A stretch of 42,523 bases of DNA from Allolucifera butyrica (GCF_900476375.1 NZ_UPPP01000086.1:1-42523), one strand, 5' to 3'; positions 24,176 through 33,099 are shown, counted from the stretch's first letter. The notes: a model not told the origin generated them from the sequence alone. Translations and numbers: made by a program.

Positions 24176-25771
24176 TTAGTTATATTTCCCTTTAAATAAA
24201 ATGAATTCGGCGTGGGTGAAGACAGGGACAAATTCTTTTACAAGAATGGTTTTTTGGAATTCTTTAAGTTGGGCGTGTTTAACAATAATGTAGGTATCCT
24301 TATTATGGTGTGTTTTCCGCGCGAAATCGCCCACTGTTTCTCTCGGCATTGTATATTTGCCGGCCCAGGCGCCCTTCGGAACAAGTCCGCCGCTGTTATT
24401 AACCAATTCCGGCAGCCTGTACCCGCTGTAAAACACGGCCGACGTTGGATAATCGCCATAAGCGGCAACCGTTGCCTTCGTTTCCGGCAATTGTTCCGCT
24501 ATGCGTTTCGCCGACCTTGTATCCGCATAGTAAGGAAACACCTGACTATTCAACAGTAAGATTACAATTACCGTGGAAGCGGTCACTGATCTGAGTATCT
24601 GGCTGCCCGAACTTTTATATTGCACCACAAGAATTGCAATGAAGCTAATAGCCAGTATCGCATAAACAAGTTTCCAGTCCTGCGTTGGCGATAAGATTCT
24701 GACGCCGGTTCCCATAATCGTAAACAGCATAAGGGCCGGGATGGTCAGCCACAGCCACTGTTTCCGTCCGCCGGAACACAGCATGGACTCCAGATGCCGT
24801 CCCATAAGAATGGCTACCGGAAAAACTGCCGGAAAAACATAGGTTGGATATTTGGTAGCCATTGCCGTATAAAAAACAATAATCACCGCCGCCCAAATAA
24901 GCAAATACAGTATATGTTCCGAACGGATCTCTTTGATAAGTTTCACCGCCATCCGCAGGAAAATGCCTGTCCATGGCAGCAGCATGACCGGAAACAACAC
25001 CAGGTAATAATAAAATACATTATATTGAGGATGCTCGGATACCGTCGCCCGTATATAGTTATGAAGGCCAAAAAAAGTGTCGATAAAGACGCTTCCATGC
25101 ATTTTGTACATATAAAGATACCAGGGGGCAGCTACTAAAAAGAACACTACCAATCTTGATATCTTAAACAAATCCCGTAACAGCTCCCAGCGTCGAGTGA
25201 CCGCGCTATAAACAAAGATGGTTAACCCCGGCAGCACGATACCAACCGGCCCCTTAGTTAACACGGCCAGCGCTACCGCGCTATAAGCCACAAAATACCA
25301 TTTGCGCCCCTGCCCCAGTAATCCTAAATAGTACGCCGCCATCGAAACACTGGTGAAAAAAAATAGTACTGCATCCGTAATTACCAGTTTGGCTAAAATC
25401 CAGTATTCAAGCGATGTAGCCAAAACAACAGCGCTCCAAAGAGCAACGCGCCGGTTATAGATTCTGTCGGCGAACCAATAGAGAAAAGCAACACTGAAGG
25501 CGCTAAAGATGGCCGGCGGAAACCTTGCGGCAAATTCATTCACGCCAAAAAGCTTGTAGCTGATAAGGATAAGCCAGTAGATCATAGCCGGCTTGTCATA
25601 CCAAAATTGTCCGTATATCCGGGGTGAAAGCCAGTCACCGCTTGTCAGCATTTCCTTGGCGGTTAACGCATAGTTTCCTTCCACCGGATCGGTTATTGGA
25701 ATATGCGAGTTAAAGAGAAGATAAAAGAGAGCCGCCGCCAGAAAAATTAAGAATACCCGAATGTTCTTCAA
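24176..25771 (-). CDS. GT39-family membrane glycosyltransferase, copy B
   Basis: 531 aa, paralogue of the neighbour: shares LSPRIYGQFWYDKPAMIYWL and NEFAARFPPAIFS, with PVEGNYALTAKEM in place of the DPDEPVYGETPKEM acidic loop, so the acidic residues differ (E in PVEGNY). About ten TM helices, TKGPVGIVLPG loop, soluble C-terminal region. TTG start at 25771 with GGAG 9 nt upstream. Different first-loop residues suggest a different donor or acceptor. Substrates (lipid A-like, glycolipid or protein) are unknown. Confidence 0.88.
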   Translation of the reverse strand: MKNIRVFLIFLAAALFYLLFNSHIPITDPVEGNYALTAKEMLTSGDWLSPRIYGQFWYDKPAMIYWLILISYKLFGVNEFAARFPPAIFSAFSVAFLYWFADRIYNRRVALWSAVVLATSLEYWILAKLVITDAVLFFFTSVSMAAYYLGLLGQGRKWYFVAYSAVALAVLTKGPVGIVLPGLTIFVYSAVTRRWELLRDLFKISRLVVFFLVAAPWYLYMYKMHGSVFIDTFFGLHNYIRATVSEHPQYNVFYYYLVLFPVMLLPWTGIFLRMAVKLIKEIRSEHILYLLIWAAVIIVFYTAMATKYPTYVFPAVFPVAILMGRHLESMLCSGGRKQWLWLTIPALMLFTIMGTGVRILSPTQDWKLVYAILAISFIAILVVQYKSSGSQILRSVTASTVIVILLLNSQVFPYYADTRSAKRIAEQLPETKATVAAYGDYPTSAVFYSGYRLPELVNNSGGLVPKGAWAGKYTMPRETVGDFARKTHHNKDTYIIVKHAQLKEFQKTILVKEFVPVFTHAEFILFKGKYN

Positions 25772-25825
25772 ATGCTTCGCTCCAATCTATATCAACTATA
25801 TTGTAAATTCGAGACGTTACTCACG

Positions 25826-25842
25826 ATATATATATATATATA
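25826..25842. repeat. AT dinucleotide run
   Basis: About eight AT repeats upstream of GT39 copy B, between it and the transglycosylase gene. Confidence 0.8.
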
Positions 25843-25889
25843 AACTAACCCGGAAGAGTTAGAAATTATTCTTATTTTCTTAGCAAATT

Positions 25890-26588
25890 TTAACGCAGGT
25901 TAAGTGGCATATGCCATATCCTGGAGGCCATTTCCGGACTAAGGTCACCGGCCTCGATCATCGACCGCAGCACTTCGGTCTGGCGGATCCGCGCCGCCCG
26001 GTAATTGGTAAACGGGTCAAGATAACTGGGAGCTTGCGGTAATCCGGCCAATAAAGTACACTGGGCAAAATTCAGTTGAGCCGCCGGTTTATTAAAGAAA
26101 ACTCCGGCAGCGGCATGGATGCCCCAGGCGCCGTGACCGAAATAAACACTATTTAAATACATCGTCAGGATTTCCCGTTTGGAAAAATTATTGGTAATCA
26201 TCACTGCCAGAATCGCTTCTTTTACCTTGCGGGAGATAGTTTTCCGGTCAGTCAGAAAATACTGTCTGGCCAGTTGTTGGGTTAGGGTGCTGCCTCCCTC
26301 CGAATAACTGCCGCTCATCAAATCAATGACCAGGGAACGTGCCGTTCCTGCAAAGCTTATGCCTGGATTGGTATAAAAACTGCGGTCTTCGGTGTCGATA
26401 ATGGCTTCCTGTAGAGCCTGAGGTATCTGAGATAACGGAACCCAAACCGACCCATGCTCCTGTACGTTGGATTTAACCAGTTCAGGCAGGGCTTTTACCA
26501 ATGGCTGCCGGTCAATGACGACGATGGCAATAACAATTGCTGCCGCAGCGGCTAACAATAAAAATATCTTGAATAATATTTTACCCAT
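25890..26588 (-). CDS. mtgA: monofunctional GT51 peptidoglycan transglycosylase
   Basis: 232 aa, polymerises lipid II glycan strands at the outer face of the inner membrane. TM anchor at 5-25, catalytic E67 in TEDRSFYTNPG (the usual His of EDxxFxxH is Asn74 here), GGSTLTQQLARQ (98-109), second Glu in SKREILTMYLNSVYFGHGAW. No transpeptidase domain. The frame opens at 26768, but upstream residues overlap the next gene; the ATG at 26588 (MGKILFKIF) lies 17 nt after that gene's stop. Confidence 0.88.
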   Translation of the reverse strand: MGKILFKIFLLLAAAAAIVIAIVVIDRQPLVKALPELVKSNVQEHGSVWVPLSQIPQALQEAIIDTEDRSFYTNPGISFAGTARSLVIDLMSGSYSEGGSTLTQQLARQYFLTDRKTISRKVKEAILAVMITNNFSKREILTMYLNSVYFGHGAWGIHAAAGVFFNKPAAQLNFAQCTLLAGLPQAPSYLDPFTNYRAARIRQTEVLRSMIEAGDLSPEMASRIWHMPLNLR

Positions 26589-26604
26589 TTTACCGGTCCA
26601 TTCC

Positions 26605-27324
26605 TTAGAAAGAATACGCTGGCTTGCACACCTGCTCATAAAACGCCAGAAACAAGCCGGATGTTGTCTGTTGCGCCAACGGCAAAAGGATCTCCGTAGC
26701 TTTATGGAAATAATCCTCCCGCTGGTCAAGGCTGACCCAGCCCAGCAAATCGGCGCTGACAGCGGCATTGCTTAGAAGAAAATTTCCCGGCTCCCGCCCG
26801 TCGCAATACATTCCCCCGGAATTTAGTCCATATTGGTCATACCGCTGTTTTACCCAATTTTCATAATGCCGGTGGCCGGCTAATATTTTTCCGCGCGCGT
26901 GATGAGGAACGCACATATCCTGTACAATATGGGTGGCCGCGCCAAGATGAAACATGGCTGACGCCACATTGCCGGCATGGATATTTTTAGCCGCCTGTCG
27001 CCAATATTGATCAAACACTTCCAGGGCGCAGGGAAAACGCCACAGGCCTTTTTCTTCCTGCCGCATATAATGGCCGACATTTTTCCAGCCTTGATCCGCC
27101 CAGTTGGAACCATGATTCAGTTCCCTTCGGAACCTGGCAAAAAAATCCGCCACCGTAGTCAACCCATCGCGCTGTAGAATCGTTACGGCCTGATTATTGC
27201 AAAACTCGTGGGTTATCCCCGGTTGATTAATCATTTTTTGCAAGGGCCCGGCCACCGTCAACATTAGCTGAATTCCGTTAACAAGGCCAAGCTTCGCTTT
27301 ATCCACAAGCAGCTCAAGTTCCAT
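26605..27324 (-). CDS. zinc-dependent phospholipase C-like protein
   Basis: 239 aa. Residues corresponding to the tri-zinc site of the PC-PLC/S1-P1 fold are visible: H39 (ITHE), D77 (NWADQGW), H85 (GHY), H132-x3-D136 (THIVQD), H142 (PHHA), H151-x3-E155. There is no signal peptide and no N-terminal Trp as in secreted PC-PLC, so it may act in the cytoplasm or use a different N-terminal ligand. ATG at 27324 follows GGGAGG. It lies between dedA and mtgA in the envelope cluster. Its substrate is not known; a phospholipid is inferred from the fold. Confidence 0.8.
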   Translation of the reverse strand: MELELLVDKAKLGLVNGIQLMLTVAGPLQKMINQPGITHEFCNNQAVTILQRDGLTTVADFFARFRRELNHGSNWADQGWKNVGHYMRQEEKGLWRFPCALEVFDQYWRQAAKNIHAGNVASAMFHLGAATHIVQDMCVPHHARGKILAGHRHYENWVKQRYDQYGLNSGGMYCDGREPGNFLLSNAAVSADLLGWVSLDQREDYFHKATEILLPLAQQTTSGLFLAFYEQVCKPAYSF

Positions 27325-27367
27325 ATTTTCCTCCCGTCAAATGTCTCCCGTAGAAGGCTGCGGCTGT

Positions 27368-27973
27368 TTATTCCGTACTGTATTCCTCGCGCTTTTTCCG
27401 CCAAAAATAAATGCCTAGCACGAGTAAGCCGGCCAAGACCACCAGACTGGCCCGGTGACCGATCACATCGATTTGCTCCCAGTTTTCTCCTAATAACATT
27501 CCGGCATAAATTAAGGCCGCCGTCCAGGGAATGGACCCCAGGATCGTGAGCACGACAAACCTCACGAAATCCACCCCGGCAAAGCCGGCCGGCAGTGAAA
27601 TAAAGGTGCGCACTACCGGCAGCATCCGACTGAAAAATACCGCTTGCAGTCCATAGCGGTCAAACCAGCGCTGGGCTATGGCCACATGCTTTTTCGACAG
27701 CAGAATATAACGGCCGTATCTGGCGACAAACGGCTGTCCGCCGTAGTAGCCGACAAGATAGGCAACGATCGACCCTGCCAGACCGCCGGCTACTCCGGCT
27801 AACAGTACCGCAGCAAAGTTTAAATGTCCCAGGAAAACCAAATAGCCGGCGAACCCGAAAACCAACTCGCTCGGTACCGGCAGACAGGCGCTTTCCATCG
27901 CCATGGCAATGACAATTGCCGTATAGCCCCATATATCAATGTAGTTCATGATCAGCTGATAGAATGAATCCAT
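27368..27973 (-). CDS. DedA-family membrane protein
   Basis: 201 aa, polytopic. DedA hallmarks: ESACLPVPSELVFGFAGYLV (27-46) and FFSRMLPVVRTFISLPAGFA, with the conserved acidic and Arg residues used in proton-coupled lipid (C55-P or phospholipid) translocation. The frame starts at 28042, but ATG 27973 with GGAGGG is right. First gene of the envelope cluster going downstream. A structured element at 28078-28137 lies 105 nt upstream and could be its leader or the preceding operon's terminator. Confidence 0.9.
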   Translation of the reverse strand: MDSFYQLIMNYIDIWGYTAIVIAMAMESACLPVPSELVFGFAGYLVFLGHLNFAAVLLAGVAGGLAGSIVAYLVGYYGGQPFVARYGRYILLSKKHVAIAQRWFDRYGLQAVFFSRMLPVVRTFISLPAGFAGVDFVRFVVLTILGSIPWTAALIYAGMLLGENWEQIDVIGHRASLVVLAGLLVLGIYFWRKKREEYSTE

Positions 27974-28077
27974 CGTGTATTTCCCTCCAAATAGTCGCCT
28001 AATTTTTTCTATCAATAAGTATAGACAAAATTGGCTACTCAAAAGTTCACAAATTTCATTTTTAAAAATAAAAATAC

Positions 28078-28137
28078 AAGCGAGCGGGTTTTTCCCATAG
28101 CCCGTCTTACCGCTGCCCTGTCAGCGCCCCCTCGCTT
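28078..28137 (-). ncRNA. candidate three-way-junction RNA or branched terminator
   Basis: Outer stem AAGCGAG (28078-28084) with CTCGCTT (28131-28137). Inside it are two hairpins, CGGG/CCCG (28085-28088 with 28101-28104) and CGCTG/CAGCG (28111-28115 with 28122-28126). On minus a T-rich tail follows. It ends the FtsX-ABC transcript or leads the dedA transcript; I do not recognise a known riboswitch. Confidence 0.45.
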
Positions 28138-28210
28138 AAAACATGGCTAGCCGCACCGGAAAAAAATGCCCGCCCGTATGGATGTTGACCTCGCTATTTA
28201 ATTGGGATTT

Positions 28211-30862
28211 TTACATTTCGCGCAAAAGGTCGACTACATTCCGTCCTGCAATCATTTTGGCGGTGGTAACCGCAGCAAAAGTAGCAGACACAGCTGCGAA
28301 TGCGGCGAAAAACAAATAACCGTAAGGAATGCTCAGCGCGTCTGGAGGAGGATCAAATACTCCTGTCATCAATTTAACCAGCATCCCCGCTATGATTATT
28401 CCCAGCAGGCAGCCTGCGGCGCCACCGCCGATTAGAATTGTTAACCCTTCACTCCACAAAAAGCCGCCGGTTTGCGCCGGGTTTGCGCCCAGAGCCGAAA
28501 GGATGGCAAACGACCGCCGCCGCTCCGCCATCTGCAACACAAAAACCAATCCCGTCGCACCGGCAATAAGCAGAATGGCCAAACTCAATTCCAAATTGGT
28601 CAATCCCTGCAAATTAATGGCAGTAAGACTGGAACCTGCGGTCTTTTTCGCCTGGGTGATATCCTTGACGACGGCGCCGGGTAAATCAGCCGTAATCCTA
28701 CGCGCTTGCACCGCGACCTTCACCGGATCGGCACTTGTCTTTAACAATACAAATTCTTTTCCGCCCAGGCCTGTTTTAGACTCAATATACGAAGCATTTG
28801 CCACTAAAAAGCTATCCTTGGGCGCTGTCGGGAATTCCTTGACAATGCCGATAAAATGAAACAGTATGGCATGATATTGCCGGTCGGCGCCATTTTGCAG
28901 CCGAACTCTGATGATATCTCCGGGATGAAGTTGATAGTCCCGGGCCGTTTCGGCAGAGACCAAAATTCCGTCGGGTTCCGCCGCCAAAGTCCGCATCATT
29001 TTCACGGCCCCGGCTCCATAGAAATAGGCATTTGATAAATGGGTCGCGTCGCCTAGATGCAATGGATCGATACCGTATAAATCCTGCAGATCGTGTCCCA
29101 CATAGGCATAGCGGTGCTGCATGGCTTGCGCCGCCATTACACCGGATATCCCGCGAAGCGCAGTCAGGCGTTGGCCGGCCGGCGCGGCTGGCGTGCCAAA
29201 CACGGTAACATCAGCGCCATTTGTCAACTCGGCATCTACCAGGGTCTGTCCCTGATAAGTGGTATTGAAAATTGCCGTTGATACCGCGAAGGCTACGGTC
29301 AGACTTACCAGTGCGATCGTCCTTACAATCAGCCGGCGCTGCCTTATTAGCGAGGCAGCCGCTAAATACGCCAACCGTCCGGCTAGCGGCCGGAACAATT
29401 TAGCTAAAATGCCCTTACCCCGGGAAAAAAGGATATCAAAACAGCGGGCCAAAAATAGTATTCCCCCAATCCACAGAAGAAATGGCGCCAAAAAGGCAAA
29501 ATAATTGACAGCTGTTTGTGGAACTCCCTCGGGCGCCAGCACTAGTTGGTATCCACCGGCAGCGGATTGCCAAAATATAAGAACCGCTCCCAATATACAA
29601 AAGAGATCGAGATACAGTTTTTGCCAAACCGGCACACATTCCGGACCAATGTCTGCCCTGGCCGCCGTACTGTTCATCTTCCGGCTGTTTTGCCAGGCCG
29701 GCAATAATACCGCGGCAACGGCCAGCAAAAGCCCGCCGGCCCCCGCCACCAGCCAAGGCCAAATAACCGCTGCCATTCCGCCGGCATTGGGATCAAGCAG
29801 TTTCTGAATTCCCCATGTCGCCCAGAGGCCAACGGTCACTCCGGCGACAGCTGTCAATAACGCCTCTATTGTTGCCAAACTAAAAATCCTGCTCTGAGTT
29901 GCTCCCCGTATTTTTAGCAATGCCTGCTCTTTACGCCGCCGCAAAGCTCCGGAATGGATCACCGACAATGTCAGTATAACCGCTGCCGCCGTTCCTGGCA
30001 AACCTAAAAACAAAAATAACACTTTGGCGTATTCTGCATCTGCCCTTACTCCATTTAAACGGGCCGCCAAATTGTTGCCGACAATTCCGGCGCCGGCCAG
30101 AGCTGCTTCAACATGATTCGCCGTATAGATAGCTTGCCGTCCGGCAAGTGATGGATCCGACGCAAACGGACCGGCCAGCTTGATGTGCAGTTGTTGATAA
30201 ACATTCTTCTCATAAGCCAGGGACGAGCCGGCAAAAAAACCGCGCCATACCCGCCGGGGAACTAAAACAACATTATCCGGCGGAGCTTGCGGAGCCGCCC
30301 CGGGCGCCAGACCGACCCGCTGAAAAAAAGAATCCGCATAAGGCATATCCACTATGCCGGCTACTTTTAAGGTCACCGGGGAAATACCGTAACGATTGAC
30401 AATTACGGGATCACCAATTTTTACATGCAGGTTAGCCGCTGTTTGTTGGGCCAGCAGTACCCCGTCCTTTTGTCCGACAAGCAGGCGGACTTCTTGCGGA
30501 AAAGCCTTTTGATAATCAGACGGCAGCCCAACGACTATCCCCGCTCCGGTTGTCTGCACCGTTTGCCCGGTACAGGACCGAAAACCGGCTACTTTGGCAT
30601 AATCTACTACAACCGCTGCTTTCGTGGGTACTGTTTTTTGCACAACTTTCATGACGGCTAACGCATCTGCGCCGCGCGCCAGCTGGATCTGCCAATCCAC
30701 CGGCATTTCCGCAATGGCGCGGGCTGTCATTGTACTTACGCCCGCTTCAATGAATAATCCCATAGTTCCCAAAAGCATCACCGTGATTGCTACGCCGCCG
30801 GCCCCGCCGGCCAGCCGCTTCCAATAACTATAAACCAAACCTTTAAGCCAGGCTATATACAT
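28211..30862 (-). CDS. FtsX-family ABC exporter permease
   Basis: 883 aa with two FtsX-like TM modules and large extracytoplasmic domains: TM1 near 20-40, an outside domain to about 270, TM helices around 285-400, four or so central TMs, a second outside domain about 520-720, and a final FtsX module (LAILLIAGATGLVFVLQMAE...). The layout is that of lipoprotein- or peptide-handling exporters rather than a classical importer. ATG 30862 follows GGAGGTGG and lies directly after the ATPase stop. The substrate is unknown; a role in lipid, lipoprotein or antimicrobial-peptide handling is inference from the family. Confidence 0.9.
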   Translation of the reverse strand: MYIAWLKGLVYSYWKRLAGGAGGVAITVMLLGTMGLFIEAGVSTMTARAIAEMPVDWQIQLARGADALAVMKVVQKTVPTKAAVVVDYAKVAGFRSCTGQTVQTTGAGIVVGLPSDYQKAFPQEVRLLVGQKDGVLLAQQTAANLHVKIGDPVIVNRYGISPVTLKVAGIVDMPYADSFFQRVGLAPGAAPQAPPDNVVLVPRRVWRGFFAGSSLAYEKNVYQQLHIKLAGPFASDPSLAGRQAIYTANHVEAALAGAGIVGNNLAARLNGVRADAEYAKVLFLFLGLPGTAAAVILTLSVIHSGALRRRKEQALLKIRGATQSRIFSLATIEALLTAVAGVTVGLWATWGIQKLLDPNAGGMAAVIWPWLVAGAGGLLLAVAAVLLPAWQNSRKMNSTAARADIGPECVPVWQKLYLDLFCILGAVLIFWQSAAGGYQLVLAPEGVPQTAVNYFAFLAPFLLWIGGILFLARCFDILFSRGKGILAKLFRPLAGRLAYLAAASLIRQRRLIVRTIALVSLTVAFAVSTAIFNTTYQGQTLVDAELTNGADVTVFGTPAAPAGQRLTALRGISGVMAAQAMQHRYAYVGHDLQDLYGIDPLHLGDATHLSNAYFYGAGAVKMMRTLAAEPDGILVSAETARDYQLHPGDIIRVRLQNGADRQYHAILFHFIGIVKEFPTAPKDSFLVANASYIESKTGLGGKEFVLLKTSADPVKVAVQARRITADLPGAVVKDITQAKKTAGSSLTAINLQGLTNLELSLAILLIAGATGLVFVLQMAERRRSFAILSALGANPAQTGGFLWSEGLTILIGGGAAGCLLGIIIAGMLVKLMTGVFDPPPDALSIPYGYLFFAAFAAVSATFAAVTTAKMIAGRNVVDLLREM

Positions 30863-30863
30863 C

Positions 30864-31550
30864 CTAATGATCCACCTCCAATTTGCCTCGACTCATTCGC
30901 CAGATCCTTTGCATTCGGGCCGCCACATCCTCGTCATGGGTAGCAATAATTACTGCCGCCCCTGTATAATCGGCAGCCCGCAGAATTCTGTCAATCAATT
31001 CCAGGCCTGTTTGCCGGTCCAATTGCCCGGTCGGCTCATCCGCCAATAATAGCGCCGGCCGAATCGATAGAGCCCGGGCAGCGGCGACTCTCTGCGCCTG
31101 TCCGCCGGAAAGTTCCTCCGGTAATTTATTGGCCAGAGCTATCATTCCCACTTGTTCTAATTCATTTTGTGCTCTTAGGCGGGCTAGGGCTTCCCCCTCC
31201 CCGGTCAAGAGCATGGGTAATTCCGTATTTTCCAATATGGTTAAGGGCGGCAGCAAACTGGGATTTTGAAAGATAAAGGACCTGCTCCGCAGTAAATTCG
31301 CTTGCTTCGTCTCCATGGCCGGCCACCTGACCGTACCGGCGGTTGGCGAAATAAGCCCGCCCAGAAGATGCAGCAGACTAGTCTTTCCGCTGCCTGACGC
31401 CCCGACTAAAGCAATACGCTGTCCGGCAGCGATCGCGCAGGATACATCGGCAACCGCCGCCACACAACTGTCGCCCGCGTGGTAAGTACACGAAACGGCA
31501 AAGGCCTCAACCAAATTTTTCTTATCAATTCCGTTTATTTCAGCCTGCAT
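30864..31550 (-). CDS. ABC transporter ATPase (second of the pair)
   Basis: 228 aa, cytoplasmic LolD/MacB-type ATPase. Walker A GASGSGKT (50-57), Q-loop FQNPSLLPP, signature LSGGQ (147-151), Walker B LLLADEP (168-173), H-loop THDEDVA. ATG at 31550 with GGGAGG overlaps the first ATPase by 11 nt. Together with the 31540-32208 product it could form an asymmetric ATPase dimer on the single large permease. Confidence 0.95.
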   Translation of the reverse strand: MQAEINGIDKKNLVEAFAVSCTYHAGDSCVAAVADVSCAIAAGQRIALVGASGSGKTSLLHLLGGLISPTAGTVRWPAMETKQANLLRSRSFIFQNPSLLPPLTILENTELPMLLTGEGEALARLRAQNELEQVGMIALANKLPEELSGGQAQRVAAARALSIRPALLLADEPTGQLDRQTGLELIDRILRAADYTGAAVIIATHDEDVAARMQRIWRMSRGKLEVDH

Positions 31551-32208
31551 CGTTTATCCTCCCATCCTGCAATGCTACGATCCGGTCTGCCCGCGCGGCG
31601 ATTATCAAGCTGTGCGTAGAAGTAATGGCCGTCAAACCCTGTTTACACTTAGCGGCAAGCAAATCCAATATTAATTCCTCCGTTTTCCGGTCTACCTCTC
31701 CGGTCGGTTCATCGGCCAGCAATAAAGCAGGGTCTGACGCTAACGCAACCGCCAAGCCGGCGCGGGCATTTTCCCCGCCGGACAACTGGCGGGGATAAGC
31801 ATATTGACGCTCAATCATGCCTAACTCGCCCAGCAACTCTTCGATTCTCTTATAATCAATTTGACCCGCCAACGCCATTTGCAAACAGATATTTTCTTTC
31901 ACCGTCAAATGTGGAATTAAATTTTCTTTTTGCAATAAAATGCCAATATGTTTGGCCCGTATCGCCGCTCTTTCCCGTTCGGCTTTGCGGGTAATACGTT
32001 GTCCCATGATTTCAACATAACCGCCGTCGGGTTCATCGATTCCTGACAGACAGTTCAGCAAAGTCGATTTGCCGCTGCCCGACGGGCCCATGACCGCCAC
32101 CATTTCTCCGGCGGTAACTTTTAAACTTACGCCGCGTACCGCCAGGACTTCCGACTCCGCCGTATGATAAAACCGGTACAAATCCCAGGCATTCAAAACA
32201 AAGCTCAT
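31540..32208 (-). CDS. ABC transporter ATPase (first of the pair, LSGGE signature)
   Basis: 222 aa from the ATG at 32208, which overlaps the lipoprotein stop (ATGA) and is preceded by GGGTGG; the frame is open to 32244. Walker A GPSGSGKST (41-49), Q-loop LLQKENLIPH, signature LSGGE (142-146) with Glu for Gln, Walker B LLLADEPTGEVD (163-173), H-loop STHS. LolD-like. The non-canonical signature and the separate partner ATPase suggest functional asymmetry. Confidence 0.93.
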   Translation of the reverse strand: MSFVLNAWDLYRFYHTAESEVLAVRGVSLKVTAGEMVAVMGPSGSGKSTLLNCLSGIDEPDGGYVEIMGQRITRKAERERAAIRAKHIGILLQKENLIPHLTVKENICLQMALAGQIDYKRIEELLGELGMIERQYAYPRQLSGGENARAGLAVALASDPALLLADEPTGEVDRKTEELILDLLAAKCKQGLTAITSTHSLIIAARADRIVALQDGRINDAG

Positions 32209-32864
32209 AGATTCCACCCAAAGCTTTCCGCTATGGTCTTCCATTGATCAACATTATCGGCGCCCTGAGGAGCCCATAGCGTTAATGCAACCTCTTTCCC
32301 ATTGCGGAAAAAGTAATACCGCTTGTTTTCCAGCCGTACTTGCCGGCCGGTCACAGGGTCCGACGCAGAATTGGAACTGAAATCCACCTCAACGGACGAA
32401 CCGCCGGGAAGCTTTACAGCAAGCACCTTGTCTATGGTTACCGCCCGGCCGTGCCGCTCAAGATCCGCCGCCGCCCCGGACTGAACGCTTTTTACCGTCG
32501 GCGGAACAGCAGCCGCGGTAATGTCAATATTAACGCCGTCAAATTTATCGACAAAGACGGCACTGCCGCCTTTCACAGTACGCGACCATCCTTCGGGCAC
32601 TTTTATAGAATATCGCCCATCGGCAGAGTTATATTTCACAAATGTCTGAGAATCCGGTATATCGCCAAAGGGATGCGTCTCCGGCGGCAAGGGTTTCTCC
32701 GCGTTTTGAGCCTTAACTGGAGCCGCTGGAGCGGATTTCTGCAACGACACGTTAGGCAAAGTCTGTGTTTTGGATGATTGGCATCCGCTCATTATTGTCA
32801 AAATAGCAATCAGAACTGCCGCCCAAAACAACTTATGGTTACACGAAATAAACGATTTATCCAT
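32205..32864 (-). CDS. lipoprotein with PsbP/DUF1795-like domain, ABC-operon partner
   Basis: 219 aa from the ATG at 32864 (AAGGAAGG 7 nt upstream); the frame is open to 32921. Signal WAAVLIAILTIMSGC, with Cys27 as lipidated residue. A Pro/Ala-rich linker precedes a C-terminal domain with YSIKVPEGWSRTVKGGSAVF, the look of PsbP/DUF1795 lipoproteins. First gene of lipoprotein-ATPase-ATPase-permease, so it probably works with the exporter at the outer leaflet. Confidence 0.82.
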   Translation of the reverse strand: MDKSFISCNHKLFWAAVLIAILTIMSGCQSSKTQTLPNVSLQKSAPAAPVKAQNAEKPLPPETHPFGDIPDSQTFVKYNSADGRYSIKVPEGWSRTVKGGSAVFVDKFDGVNIDITAAAVPPTVKSVQSGAAADLERHGRAVTIDKVLAVKLPGGSSVEVDFSSNSASDPVTGRQVRLENKRYYFFRNGKEVALTLWAPQGADNVDQWKTIAESFGWNL

Positions 32865-32969
32865 TTTATCCTTCCTTTCGTTTTTTACAGTGGTATTAGC
32901 CAAAGGTATATTTTTTATCATCCTTTCTTGTCACAATGATAAACGGGGGAATTCATCTTCTCTGAATTA

Positions 32970-33024
32970 AATTTAGCAACCAACCATTAAAACAATATTA
33001 AAGCCGATAAAATTCAGCATTAAA
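32970..33024 (-). promoter_or_regulatory. ABC-operon promoter with 11-bp-phased hexamers (class 2 box)
   Basis: On minus, TTTAAT at 33024-33019, 33002-32997 and 32991-32986 stand 22 and 11 bp apart, with a degenerate one between. They end 10 nt before TAAATT (32975-32970). The same pair and gap precede the adjacent two-component operon. Confidence 0.65.
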
Positions 33025-33061
33025 CGATTGTCCAAAGCTTAATCGTTCTAATCGCGCAAAA

Positions 33062-33091
33062 AAATATCAGGAGTTTTATCTCCTGATATTT
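33062..33091 (-). terminator. terminator of the small gene
   Basis: Perfect 12-bp stem AAATATCAGGAG/CTCCTGATATTT with a 6-nt loop, followed on minus by a T-run. It sits 8 nt after the stop of the 33100-33303 gene. Confidence 0.88.
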
Positions 33092-33099
33092 CTTCTCTG

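Noticed and set aside
28329..28859. 176-codon plus-strand open frame
   Set aside because: Antisense to the FtsX permease, no ribosome site, low-complexity Pro/Ala/Arg composition; a shadow of the real gene.
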